Shown here: positions 22,570 to 32,846 of the stretch, piece by piece
Numbering within the stretch: the stretch's first letter is position 1
How the letters are laid out: every line of letters starts with the position of its first letter
NCBI GenBank assembly: GCA_040954595.2
Contig: CM082582.2
Location: forward strand, 7,316,001 to 7,380,000
Direction of reading: 5' to 3'
Source: Balanoglossus misakiensis
Taxonomy: Eukaryota > Hemichordata
Length of the DNA stretch: 64,000 nt
Notes under the pieces: model-generated
Databases searched by the model: none
Seen by the model: only the letters and a program-made list of their open reading frames with translations
What the model was told of the DNA's origin: nothing
Made by a program: the position numbers and the translations under genes

Positions 22570-24143
22570 TCACGAACAACAGTTAACAAAACTTATGAAC
22601 AGTTTTGTTAACTGGGCATTTTCTTTTGTTCATGATGATGATGATGATGGTGATCGTTGTCGTGGTTGAAGTATTGACGATTTCCAACCAGATTTATATT
22701 CTCTCGGTTTGAGGCCACTGTTACCATGCAACGCTGAGATGTAGCCAACCGATCCCAGATTTTCAGTGGATAGTCACTCGAGAAAAAAAGTACGCATTCA
22801 TATGATCATTCAACCGACGACTTCGACACAAAACGAAAACTTATGTTCTCGATATGGCAATAAAATATTTGCTCCCAAAGAATGGCTACATCCAGTGTTT
22901 CGTTGCATTTAATTTCATTTTCCACTGCACTGTCCTAAAACATTCCCATTGGCCAAGGTTTCCTCCCAAGTCTTACTTTGATTGAATGACAGTCTGAGAG
23001 TGAATAAATCCTAACAGTAACAGTCTTGGTGTATGGTCTTATATTGGACCATCCCCAGAGTTCGGGTGTACTGATCTCTTTGGCTGTTGCGAGGTTGTCT
23101 GGTAAAGACTATGGGCGCCGCCATATTGTTTTGTAATTTTGACGACTATGGGCGCCGCCATATTGTTTTGTGACGTGAAACCACGCTCCATGAACGGCCT
23201 CCATGGTGAAACCAATCCAGTAATTCCTCACAAATCTTGTTCAGATGACTTCGACCACAAGGCGAACAACGACAGTCGGAAACTCCCTCGGAAAGTGAGC
23301 GTTTAAACGCGTTTCAACCTTCAGGTCAAATCAGTGTCCGTACCATACCATGTCCGTACATGCAAATCAGTCATGACACACGCCACCTAGCGGGCTAGAA
23401 GTCACAATTCATAGTGCACCACAAACGTCAGCACTCACAAATCTTTCGATCCAGCATACTTTCGCTGCGAACATTTTTTAATAAGTTGTGTATTACAAGT
23501 TTATTTATTGGTAATTCACAAAAGTGATATTGTGGGTTTTACATGGCGAACCAAACTTCCAAGTTAATTACGGAAACTGCTAAGAATGTTAATGTATATG
23601 CTCACTCAATCAGTTATCAGTTTAGGCCTAGATGAGTAAAATTCCTTACTCCAGGGAATGTCCTTCATGATGGATAGGGCCTACATGGGGATTCGTAAGT
23701 GGTCATGGCGTTTCAAATGTCTACAAAAAACTCTATAATTGCAACCGTAGTAATGAACTGCGTCTTCAATTAGCAAGGCGGCTCTTTTTCAAGCAATGTT
23801 TAACGTATCGCTTGGGCCAAAATGTTTCCAAAAATGAATACTTTTGATTTCTTCAATCCGGTATGTTAGGACCGACAAATTTTCTTTGCACACACAAAAA
23901 AATGAAGTTCGTTTTGCATATGTAATCTGATTGACAATCCTACTCACCATATAGCTACACCAGGTTGGATTATTTAAAAACAAAAAGTCAAACGTCACAA
24001 CAGCAAGATGAAAAGTGTGCAATTCCATTTGCAAACGCACACTGAATGTCGTTCCGTTCGCAAAGATGATGTCAGCCGTGGTGTTGGTGGTTGTGCCGTT
24101 AGTATTTCTGTTTTATACAGTGACGACGTTAGCCAGTCGGAGC
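22570..24143. other. Intergenic region between the thioesterase array and MEAK7 (convergent 3' ends)
   Basis: Holds the 3' flank of copy 5 (GAT microsatellite near 22,634, poly(A) signal at 22,859-22,864), a short tandem duplication at 23,107-23,171, and the presumed MEAK7 3' UTR on the minus strand. Two overlapping TTTATT words at 23,500-23,509 could be minus-strand AATAAA signals, about 640 bp beyond the MEAK7 stop. No supported gene. Confidence 0.55.
23107..23171. repeat. Two direct 28-bp repeats containing a YY1-like core
   Basis: GACTATGGGCGCCGCCATAT followed by TGTTTTGT occurs at 23,107-23,134 and again at 23,144-23,171 with no mismatch. GCCGCCATATT matches the known YY1 consensus (GCCGCCATnTT). 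The sites lie between converging genes, so a promoter role for annotated genes is not obvious. Confidence 0.6.
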
Positions 24144-27100
24144 CTACAGGATAGGTAGGTCTTTGACCCCTGGAGAATGGCGCTCTTCCTCCCTGAATGC
24201 ATCGCTATGTCTGACGTAGGAGCCCGTCAACTCCAAGAGGGCCGTCGCCTCCGGATCGGCATTCAACACGCTAACACCTCTCGATCGTTCTTCAGCATAC
24301 TTCATTTAAAAAGTGAACAAAATTGAGAATTAATAAAAACACTGAAATAAAAAAATCACTTCTTTTAAAACACTGAAATAAAAATATCACTTCTTTTAGC
24401 CTAAGAAATGTAAATATTCGATTCCTTATATATAGTCATCATGATCGCATGTTGTTCATATTTGTACAGAAAAACTGGTGTTGATGACATCATGTACGCG
24501 TACATATATCCATGGCAAAAGAAAGGGCTGCTGGTAGTTTTTGGTATTTTTAAAGTACATATGACATATATGGGCACATGCAAATCATGAGACGATTGTA
24601 TTCCTTAAATACCTACCTCGTCCACTTCTTTTGGTCCAACTCCCCAAATCTCAATCGACTCAACCTGGAACTGCTCCTCGTAAGACATCTGTTCATTGTT
24701 GTAAGTGGTGCATTGAAGGCAGTGGCCGCGACCGTAGTTGCCATCGATCCACAGGCCGAAATATTCAAAATGGCCGCCAAACCCCTTCAAATGTACAATG
24801 TACATCGATTCAGTATTTGGAGTTAACGTAACATGCTCCTCGAAAGTCATAACTTTTTGTCTCAAGGCAACTTCAGGTTATTCTGTCTTAAAATTGAGAA
24901 TTGAGAATGAAAATTGGGGATCATAAACACAAGGGTAAAATTGTTATGGGCAAAGACACTCACCAGTCCACAGGGTAATGTAGTTGTCTTGTAATTGAAA
25001 TATTGGTAGCGATCGTTCTTTCCTGAAGACGGGTAAATTTCCATCACCGGTGCAAGCGAGAAAAGGAAACTGCTGGAACACCCTGCAACGAGATAATGTT
25101 ATAAAGTATACTGTCAAATGAAGTTTTGATGACGTCTTTTGTTTCCTTGTTTGTTGACACACGTTAGATCGTGTGTAGATCAATCGAATAATCCTTGGTT
25201 CTAGTCACATGTTACCACTTTCACCTAAAATTCATTTCATGGTCTGATTACTGAGGAGACGCTGAAACATATTCCCGAAAGATGTTTTTGCGACATTGTC
25301 TTTTTTTTTTACTTGGCTGGTTTCCTACCGTAGAACCGCGGATTGGGTTGCCACCCCTCGGCGGCGAAGCCTCCGAAGACGTGGCCATCCTCGTCCTTGA
25401 CGAACACCAGCGACGGGCCCTCCCCGATGAGGTTCTGCGCCAGGGTGTTGAAACTCTCCCCGTGCAGGTGGCTGGAGAACAGCAGTCGCCACTCCGACTG
25501 CAGGTTCCTCGGCAGCAGCTTGTTGATGAACACTATGGCCGGGGTGTCGAGTAACGTGTGCAACTTGTCCCAGGTGAACGTCTGGTCTGTGCACCTGGGA
25601 ACCATTGCGGCCAGCTCTTTATACGTTATCGTCATGTGATCCCTGACGCCGACTCCCTGCAATGGGGAAATCAATCTCCCGTTGACTCGCGTGCATTTCG
25701 CGTAATCATGACGTAGACATTTAACTTACAACGCCATCAGTACAGTGATCTATTTTTGAACAACTATCTCCATAATAAACACGAAACAGCGAGTAAAAAA
25801 ATCTAATATAGACGTGATTATAATTGCTGAACTTGCAATGAGATAATCAGGTTGTCGCGACTTATTCATGAAACCTTCAGCATCGTTATACCTTATTATG
25901 AATAACTTGCATTTGAAGTTTGGTGGAATTCAGTGCATTTGTACATGTATATACGTCCATAATGTTACCTGATGCTGATGTAAATCCAGCGCATATCGAA
26001 ACACCTCGGCCGACACTTGTGCAAAACGGGGTGTGTTTGTGAGCCATCCGATGATATCCAATTCCGAGAATTGTTTATTGGGTACATTCATGCTGACTGA
26101 AAGGAATAAAAGGTGAAATATGTTGGAAAGACTGGTAGAGATGAAAGAATACCTTTGTGGTGACTAGTATATGACGTCACAAGTGAGGGAATTACTTCAG
26201 AAAACGTTGATTCATGCAGCTGCAACCCTCCTCTAGATAGTCTGACAGGAGCGGAGTGTTGTATCTGTTGATAAGGTCCCAGTGGGCGCTTCGCTTGATG
26301 CATGTACAGAAACTGATAAATTCGTATACTTGAAAGAATTTACAAAAAATACAATAGTAGTCGTGTGTAGTGTAGACTGATTAATTTACAGGTAGAGGAC
26401 ACTGGAAACACTTGAAATGTGATCGACATAAAGAGAAATGTCATTGACAACACACGGTCCAGGAACTTACCGACACTTCCTCGTCTAGGAAGCTCTTCAA
26501 TCATGCTTGCTGGTTGCTGTTCGTCTGCGATTGAAAATCAACAAGTCGTTGTTTAATAAATTGATTTTGCGTTATTTTCTTTCCTGACTTTATTTATGAC
26601 GAAATGAAAATTTACGAATTTCCTAAATTCTTCCAAACCCCCCGTCTTACTATATTATCCTCGACGAATCTCGGCTGTGAGCGACTTCATTTTCCCCATG
26701 TCACTACATTGTCTGTTTGTCTGTCTGTCTGTCTGTTTGGTTAGGATTAATTGTAAACAGGGCTTCCGTCCCTTGATCTAAAATCTTGTCTCGTGAACAC
26801 ATTGCAGATTTACCTTTCCAGAACAGATCTCTCAATAAATACTTTGCGAATCGTCGATCGGCTTCGTCGCGTGGTGGTAAATCCCAGTGTTTAGCTTCCA
26901 GGATTGGTTGTATCTCCTCTTCGACGTAGTGTATGATGTCACTGACAAACTACACAGGAAATAATGATGTCACTCATGCACACTCTAAACAACAAAGAAT
27001 GAAAACTCAAATGCTTGCTAGGCCGATGTGTTGCTAATGATGGAATGGTATTATTAAGTAGGAAGGAAGGAATGCTGCTCTTGATTCAAACTTACCACAT

Positions 27101-28227
27101 ACAATTCTTTAGCTGTGACAGAGTCCTTGCCATCGCTTGCTAGTCTGAGGATGGTCCCTGCTTGTTGCTCAACAGTGCCTTTCATAATATGAGCCATGGT
27201 GACGGTGAACTGTCTCAGGGTCACACTCGCGCCCTTCTTTCCAGGGTCACCGGGGTACAACATTTCATGGAAGAGCTTCGTGATGACGTCATCGTCTCTA
27301 ATTCTATCACCGATGTAGGACTGAAAGGGAGTACGGAGAGGGGTGGGGTTTTAGTGTGTGTTGGTATAAGGACCTGGTGTCATTCAGATCACGGTGACAT
27401 GAAATAAAAATAGGACGTGTCACTTTTGCTATTTCGTCCATTACCATCTTGATTGATATGTTGCTAAGATGTTTTGGATGGCACATGATGCCCTTCAATA
27501 AGAGGGTTCCAAAGCAAACAGCCAGTGTTTGCTTGCAGTCGTGCAACCACGATAGTGATCACTGCATGGTCCATATTAAATTAAAAAGTCGATATTTTCT
27601 AACCGCGGTTTGGCTTTGTGTGAGAATATTCTGTTGCTCATCTTAGTGTAACAAACTGAACTTACAGATATTTACAATTATTAATTGTAATAAATTTCAC
27701 TTTCGTGAAGATACAACGTACATAGCAAACGTCGGGTGACGTACTTCTAGGTACGTACCATAAATGAGAGTCGTGTCGTTATTTACATATAAACAGCTAA
27801 CAAAGCAAACGAACAAATTAAGCACACGTATGAAACAGAAAAATAGCCGAAATAGTGCAAACCGATTCTGGAGGTTTTGTATCTCTAAAGGCGCGTACTC
27901 CTGATTCTACGAAAAAGACATCAAGTAAGTTTCGGTATGTTAGAATCGACTTTCAATGATAGAAAAAACAGACTTACAAAGTAAAAAAAACAGCGTTTCA
28001 AATGAAAGGTAGCTGTGACCCCTTGGGGGGGGAGAGAGTGCAGCCTAATAGTTACATACCGTTAAACTTTCAAGGTTGAACGACATGGTGATCTGTTGAT
28101 GTCCCTTCGGGTCGTCGGTGGCGCTAATCATGCTGAAGACACGGTGGATCTCCTTCCTCTCGTCATTGGTGAAAAGTTCGTAGCACTTTTCGTATTCGTC
28201 AGCCAGAGCTTTTGTGCGTGGTTTGCC
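24144..28227 (-). CDS. MEAK7: MEAK7 homologue (TLDc-domain mTOR-associated protein), first coding exon uncertain
   Basis: Nine coding exons on the minus strand: 28,060-28,227, 27,096-27,320, 26,814-26,949, 26,471-26,524, 25,969-26,096, 25,329-25,656, 24,964-25,082, 24,617-24,784 and 24,144-24,299. All phases are consistent (493 residues plus an N-terminal exon). The TLDc domain spans exons 6-8 of this list: WRLLFSSHLHGESF, then VFGGFA, then FLFSLAP, then EYFGLWIDGNYGRGH and CTTYNNEQMS. The C-terminal exon has LNADPEATALLEL, which resembles the end of vertebrate MEAK7. The N-terminal half has the calcium-binding-like helical region of the family. MEAK7 binds mTOR at lysosomes in an alternative S6K2-activating complex in mammals. 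The human protein is 456 residues, close to this one. A candidate start exon is listed separately. Confidence 0.9.
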
Positions 28228-28377
28228 CTGAAACAAAGCGAGGGGATTTGTACTTGAGAATTTCCCGTGGAAAACGTGTGTTTCCATGACGATCTTTTCC
28301 AACAAAGCCCAAAAAAGTTTATGCACAATTAAAACTTTTAAGTTACGTAATTTCGCCCAGTGCGCAACATGTCATGT

Positions 28378-28480
28378 CACCTGACAATGTCATGTTCTCA
28401 GCTGACCACAGGTCAATGACCTATTTGCGGGCGTGGTTTTGGCCGGAGCCGCCGCGCCGGGCAACAAAGCCGAGCGGACC
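28378..28480 (+). promoter_or_regulatory. ACOT8 promoter with perfect IR-1 nuclear-receptor-type element
   Basis: AGGTCAATGACCT at 28,410-28,422 is a perfect inverted repeat of the AGGTCA half-site with a one-base spacer (IR-1), and an overlapping TGACCACAGGTCA forms an everted arrangement at 28,403-28,415. The element lies 58 bp before the ACOT8 start codon. IR-1 sites are bound by FXR/EcR-type receptors in known systems. Binding here is inference. A GC-rich stretch (28,427-28,465) follows, typical of a TATA-less promoter. Confidence 0.5.
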
Positions 28481-31400
28481 ATGAACGGAAAACCGCCAAG
28501 AATTCTGCGTAATGTTTTGGTGGACACGGTCCTGAACTTGGAGGAATTGGATGTGAATCTCTACAGGTACAGTACCGCACATTGGCAAATGGCAATGCGC
28601 CTATCGGTTTAAAGTTAGGCCTATATCTTCAAGTTCGAACGAAGCTCAATTGGTCGCGAACAAAGGTCATTTCACTCGGTCACCGGTGCGGGCCTGAAAA
28701 TGCTCCCGATGCGAGAGCAGGTATATGGGAAGCATGCGCAGTTATATCCTACTGTATCGCAGAGCAGTGTGAGGTGAACCATAACAGGAATACCCAGAGT
28801 CTCTGCCACCATTCTAGTTTTGATACCACCCCCCCCCCCCGCCACACATACAGTGATGACATCATGAACACAGATATAGACAAACGCAAACCACATGTGG
28901 AAAGCAACGTTCATTGATTGGAGATAAAGCCGACAGCCCTTTTATCGTCACATTGTTACCGCGTGTTCGAACAGGTGATTCCAACGTACATCGGAATAAT
29001 TACCGCTGACATTTCTATAATTCTAGGGGGCTTATCTTCTTCACGGGCTAACCTCTAAAACCGATCGGATCTATAAACCCCTAAATTGTCTTATTAATCG
29101 TTTATAGAAGAGTCATAAAGATAGTTCTAATAATGCCAAATCCAAACAATTCTTTGATAATTTGATGTAGCTACTGATTACAAAGATTCTGTAATTTATA
29201 ACGGTGTAAAAATCAAATTAAGCCTTACATACTAAAACTCTTGCTTGGTACGAAAAAAAATCATAAATGAAAGACAATTAAAATATTTGATCAACTGTAG
29301 GCGGCGACAAGATATATTAAATTTGTTGGTGGAGACGGATAGAGTAAAAATCCTGCAGTGTGGGAAACGCAGAGGGGGACATCGAACGCGCGTGGTAAAC
29401 TCTGAAACTGCACAAACAGAGACACCTGTTTATTTTTAACATGGAGAAAAGATAAGCCTGGCTCGGGTGAAATGTTTGCATGTGGAATTTGCTGTGTTAG
29501 AATTATGCCCACCGTGCGTCTATTTGGTCGCGATAATGATATAATCGAACTCAGTGTAAAAATATATAATGATATCGATTACAGTTTTACGCTATATATA
29601 TGTATTAGCATAAAATAAATTAACCGAAGCTATATACGATAAGCACAGCCACAGAGTGTTAAAGTTCAGCATAGCATAAACTACGTGGGTATGTTCGCCA
29701 ATATTTTAAGACAAAGAAAATTAAATTTCTGTTGGGGAAAAACAGTATATACTTACTCTTGCTAGGCCGCATGTGAAGTAAGTCACCCATTTTCTTCGCC
29801 CCATATTTTTAAGTTTTGATCAAGCGTTTTTAGTGCGAGTCTGGGACTGGACAGAGACTGGTTACACTCTAGGGCATAAGCTCACTGCATTTAATTTGTA
29901 AACGGTAAAGTAGATAGGTCGACTCGCGAACTTTGACCACACACCGGTAAATATTTTTATCTGACTTAATTGCCTTCCCTAACCTTTTACACTGAGAGCA
30001 TCCCCAGGTGTGTTTGTTTGTTGACGGCTTCTCGCCTCTCTCCTAATATCCTGATTTAACTTAACAGGTGGTCGATGGTAAAACTTTAGAATCAGAGCTG
30101 ATAATTTTAGAACGGAGAGGGGAGTTGAACTTTCGCCAAACACTGTATTTACATTACAGACCCAATCAGTACACGTATACACACTCAGTCTCACATTTTG
30201 AAAGTAAAATGGCGAAAGAAATGAGAAAAGTTGTACCTCATAGGCCTTTGCGGCTTGACGATTGGTTAATCGCAATTTTGTAAATTTCAGGAGCACCAAC
30301 CATTGGAAACCCGTTTTGAGCGGCGAGCGGTTGTTTGGGGGCCAGGTCATAGGTCAATCTCTGGTGGCTGCAGGGAAAACTGTGGATCCAAGTCTGCATG
30401 CGCATTCCTTCCATGCGTACTTCGTCAGACCAGGTGCGGCATGGCCCAACATGTTAATCCTATAAATGTAAAATTCATATACACGTAATCGGTGCTTTGT
30501 TGTACACGTGCAGTCCCGTCTATGAATGCCAATTACAAGTATTTTTTTACAGAATAATTTATTAACGCTTTTCTCACGCGAATAAATTTTAAATATCCGA
30601 AAACAATTCAACCCCGTCGTAATAACCTTCCAACGATCGGAAACAGCACAGTAAAACTGCAGGGTTAAAAACGCAAAAAGATGGACGGCCATACCTTATA
30701 TATGTAAATCCTGTCTTTGGTAAATGCATGTTCGATATGGAGTTGGGGTTGAAGCGATGTGGTGATCGTTTTTCTAAACAGTTGAAATCATTTCCATACC
30801 AGATAACAAGTAGACCTCCTTTAAAAAAAGAAATATGTCACGTCGGATGCATCCAAAGTTTTCAATTAATGTAAATTTCAGGACAAAGCTCCCGTCCGAT
30901 ACTATACAAAGTCCAAAGACTCAGAGACGGTAGAAGTTATGCCACAAGGTCCGTTCACGCGATCCAGAACGGCAACGCCATTTTCACCATGCAAGCCTCG
31001 TTCACACGGGAAGAACGGTCGGACTTCAACCACCAATGCACTATGCCCGTTGTCCCGCCGCCCGAAGATCTGCTGACGACGAGGGAGTTAGAAGAGAAGC
31101 ACTTCGAGTGAGTAAGAATTCAGAACTTCAGAACTTTGTAATTTTAAAGGCCCGTATTTCTTGACGCGGGTATTTCTATAGAAATAAACGAAAGACATTT
31201 TGTCTATTTACTGAGAACCAAATATCAGCCGTGCATAACCTGATATGCTCCGGGCCTTTGAATTTTTTGTCATCTGCAGTGAATTTCCGGATGAAGTTCA
31301 AGAGTACGTCCGCGCGAAAAGAGCAGCTGAGGTGACCTTTGAAACGAAACCAATCAATCCAAAGATGTCCTTTCCGGTGAAAGTGTTGCGTCAATATCTG

Positions 31401-32075
31401 GAGAACACGGATGAACCCAAGAGAATTGTCTGGATGAAAGTGATAGGGGATATAGGTAGGACGGTGTCTTCTTCATCTGGTATCTCTCTTCTCTTCCGTC
31501 GTGGTGTCCCGCCAACTTTTTTTTTTACTTGCAGGCGATGATGAGCACCTGAACCGGTGTTTGGCGGCGTATTGTTCCGATGTGACGTTTGCGTTCACGT
31601 CTTACCTGGCTCGACCGAAAGTCAAACTGGGCATGGTGACGTCATTGGATCACTCCATGTGGTTCCATGCGCCGTTCCGAAGTGACGAGTGGATGCTGTA
31701 CGAGTACGAGAGTCCACGCTCGGGTAAAGTATACGGATGTTGTGTATAGACTTTATTCGGGAGACGATACTAGCTATGAGCATGCGCAGTTTAAGAGAAT
31801 TCTGTAGATGGCGGACGCCACGCATCGGAGTAGGATTACTGACTCTTTTCGTGAGAAAAAAATGACGTCATTCATTTTAAGTTGTATGCATCGAGTCCCA
31901 TGCGTTCTGCATCATCTTTACTGGTTCTAAAATTGTGGGTTTCTTTCACTGTATAGGCGGAGGACGTGGTTTCAACTTGGGAAGACTGTGGAGACGCGAT
32001 GGAACGTTAGCTGTCTCGTTAGCCCAAGAATGTGTTTTGAGAGAAGAACGCGGGAACGATAGAAGTAAACTCTGA
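28481..32075 (+). CDS. ACOT8: Acyl-coenzyme A thioesterase 8, peroxisomal (TesB-type)
   Basis: Six exons: 28,481-28,566, 30,291-30,433, 30,882-31,107, 31,280-31,455, 31,535-31,723 and 31,957-32,075, giving 312 residues (human 319). Family hallmarks in order: LFGGQVIGQSL, HSFHAYFVRPG, RSYATRSV, the second hotdog with TSLDHSMWFHAPF (D249, the TesB catalytic Asp) and SLAQECV (Q297, the TesB catalytic Gln). The protein ends in S-K-L, a canonical type 1 peroxisomal targeting signal. It should hydrolyse medium- and long-chain, dicarboxylic and, in vertebrates, bile-acid CoA esters in peroxisomes. Poly(A) signal at 32,221-32,226. It is head-to-head with MEAK7, and a candidate MEAK7 exon sits in its 1.7-kb first intron. 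Confidence 0.95.
29757..29804 (-). other. Candidate first coding exon of MEAK7, inside ACOT8 intron 1
   Basis: On the minus strand an ATG at 29,804-29,802 opens 16 codons (MGRRKWVTY...GLAR) ending in a consensus donor AGA|GTAAGT in phase 0, which is what the next MEAK7 exon (starting 28,227 after TTTCAG) requires. The Met-Gly start is like vertebrate MEAK7, although the following residues are not an ideal myristoylation signal. The alternative is in-frame read-through upstream of 28,227 to an ATG at 28,326. Confidence 0.35.
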
Positions 32076-32846
32076 AAGTGACTGGAATCGCAAAAACGAT
32101 CTTCCGTTTGTGGTATATTTAAAAAAAGTCTCGGCGCACCACAACCGTCCAGTTCTCTTCTGCACATAATACAACTGTTGAACTTAAGTCGGGAACAGTG
32201 TACAACTTGAAGTTTCGTTCAATAAATAACCACTAGCAGGAAAATGGCTTCGTTTTAATAAAATGTTTTACTATAACATACCAGACTTTAAGATTTTTTT
32301 AACATTTTAACTAAGGTAACCTTGACACTGAGTGCACACAAAACATACACACAATTATTAATTACTAAGTAAGCAAATTATAATAATAGAATCTCAATGT
32401 TGCACATCATATTTTGTAGAATAAAACCTATTTCTTACAATCATTTATATCTCAATATATCATAGAGTATTTTTGTGTAAAATATGTAACAAATCTAACT
32501 ATATCTTCATAAACCCCCCCCCCCCTTCAAAAAAAGAGAAAATCATTCGTCTTGAAAAAAATTAATTACTAGTTAAGCTGAACACTTATTACTTTGCATA
32601 ACTGTGTCTTCTTTCGTATTCCTTATAAAGATCTTGACAGTAAAATCATATCATGAAAATTAAAGCTTACACTGTAAATATGGTACACTGAATAGTATTC
32701 AATCAAAACCAAAAGCTGCTCTGCCACACATACACACATATACATACTGTAGCTGCCAATTTGATTTTCTTATTCTACTTCCTGAAGCATGTTCAGACAG
32801 CAAGTATTCTGTTTGCCAGCATGGCCTGTATGTCTCTGCTAGACTT
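32076..32846. other. Convergent 3' UTRs of ACOT8 and the NO VEIN-like gene
   Basis: Holds the ACOT8 poly(A) signal (32,221-32,226), an AT-rich stretch, a 12-C run (32,514-32,525) and probable minus-strand 3' UTR. ATTAAA on the minus strand (32,254-32,259) could serve the NO VEIN-like gene, which would make the two 3' ends nearly touch. No further coding exons were found. Confidence 0.6.

Larger units (their letters stand above)
17139..22864 (+). repeat. Recent tandem duplication unit of about 2.34 kb containing copies 3-5
   Basis: Second exons start at 17,139, 19,482 and 21,818, giving spacings of 2,343 and 2,336 bp. Coding 3' ends, 3' flanks, upstream regions and first exons of copies 4 and 5 are almost identical. 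Copy 3 shares the 3' flank, but its intron and promoter are more divergent. A GGT/CGT microsatellite in the 3' flank has different lengths after copies 3 and 4 and is replaced by a GAT run after copy 5. Confidence 0.9.

Noticed and set aside
17408-22579. Minus-strand frames of 69-83 residues recurring over each thioesterase-like copy
   Set aside because: They are antisense shadows of the conserved hotdog exon and repeat only because the genes are duplicated.
25282-25639. Plus-strand frames opposite the TLDc exon
   Set aside because: High-GC antisense shadow. The minus frame matches the MEAK7 TLDc domain and has proper splice sites.
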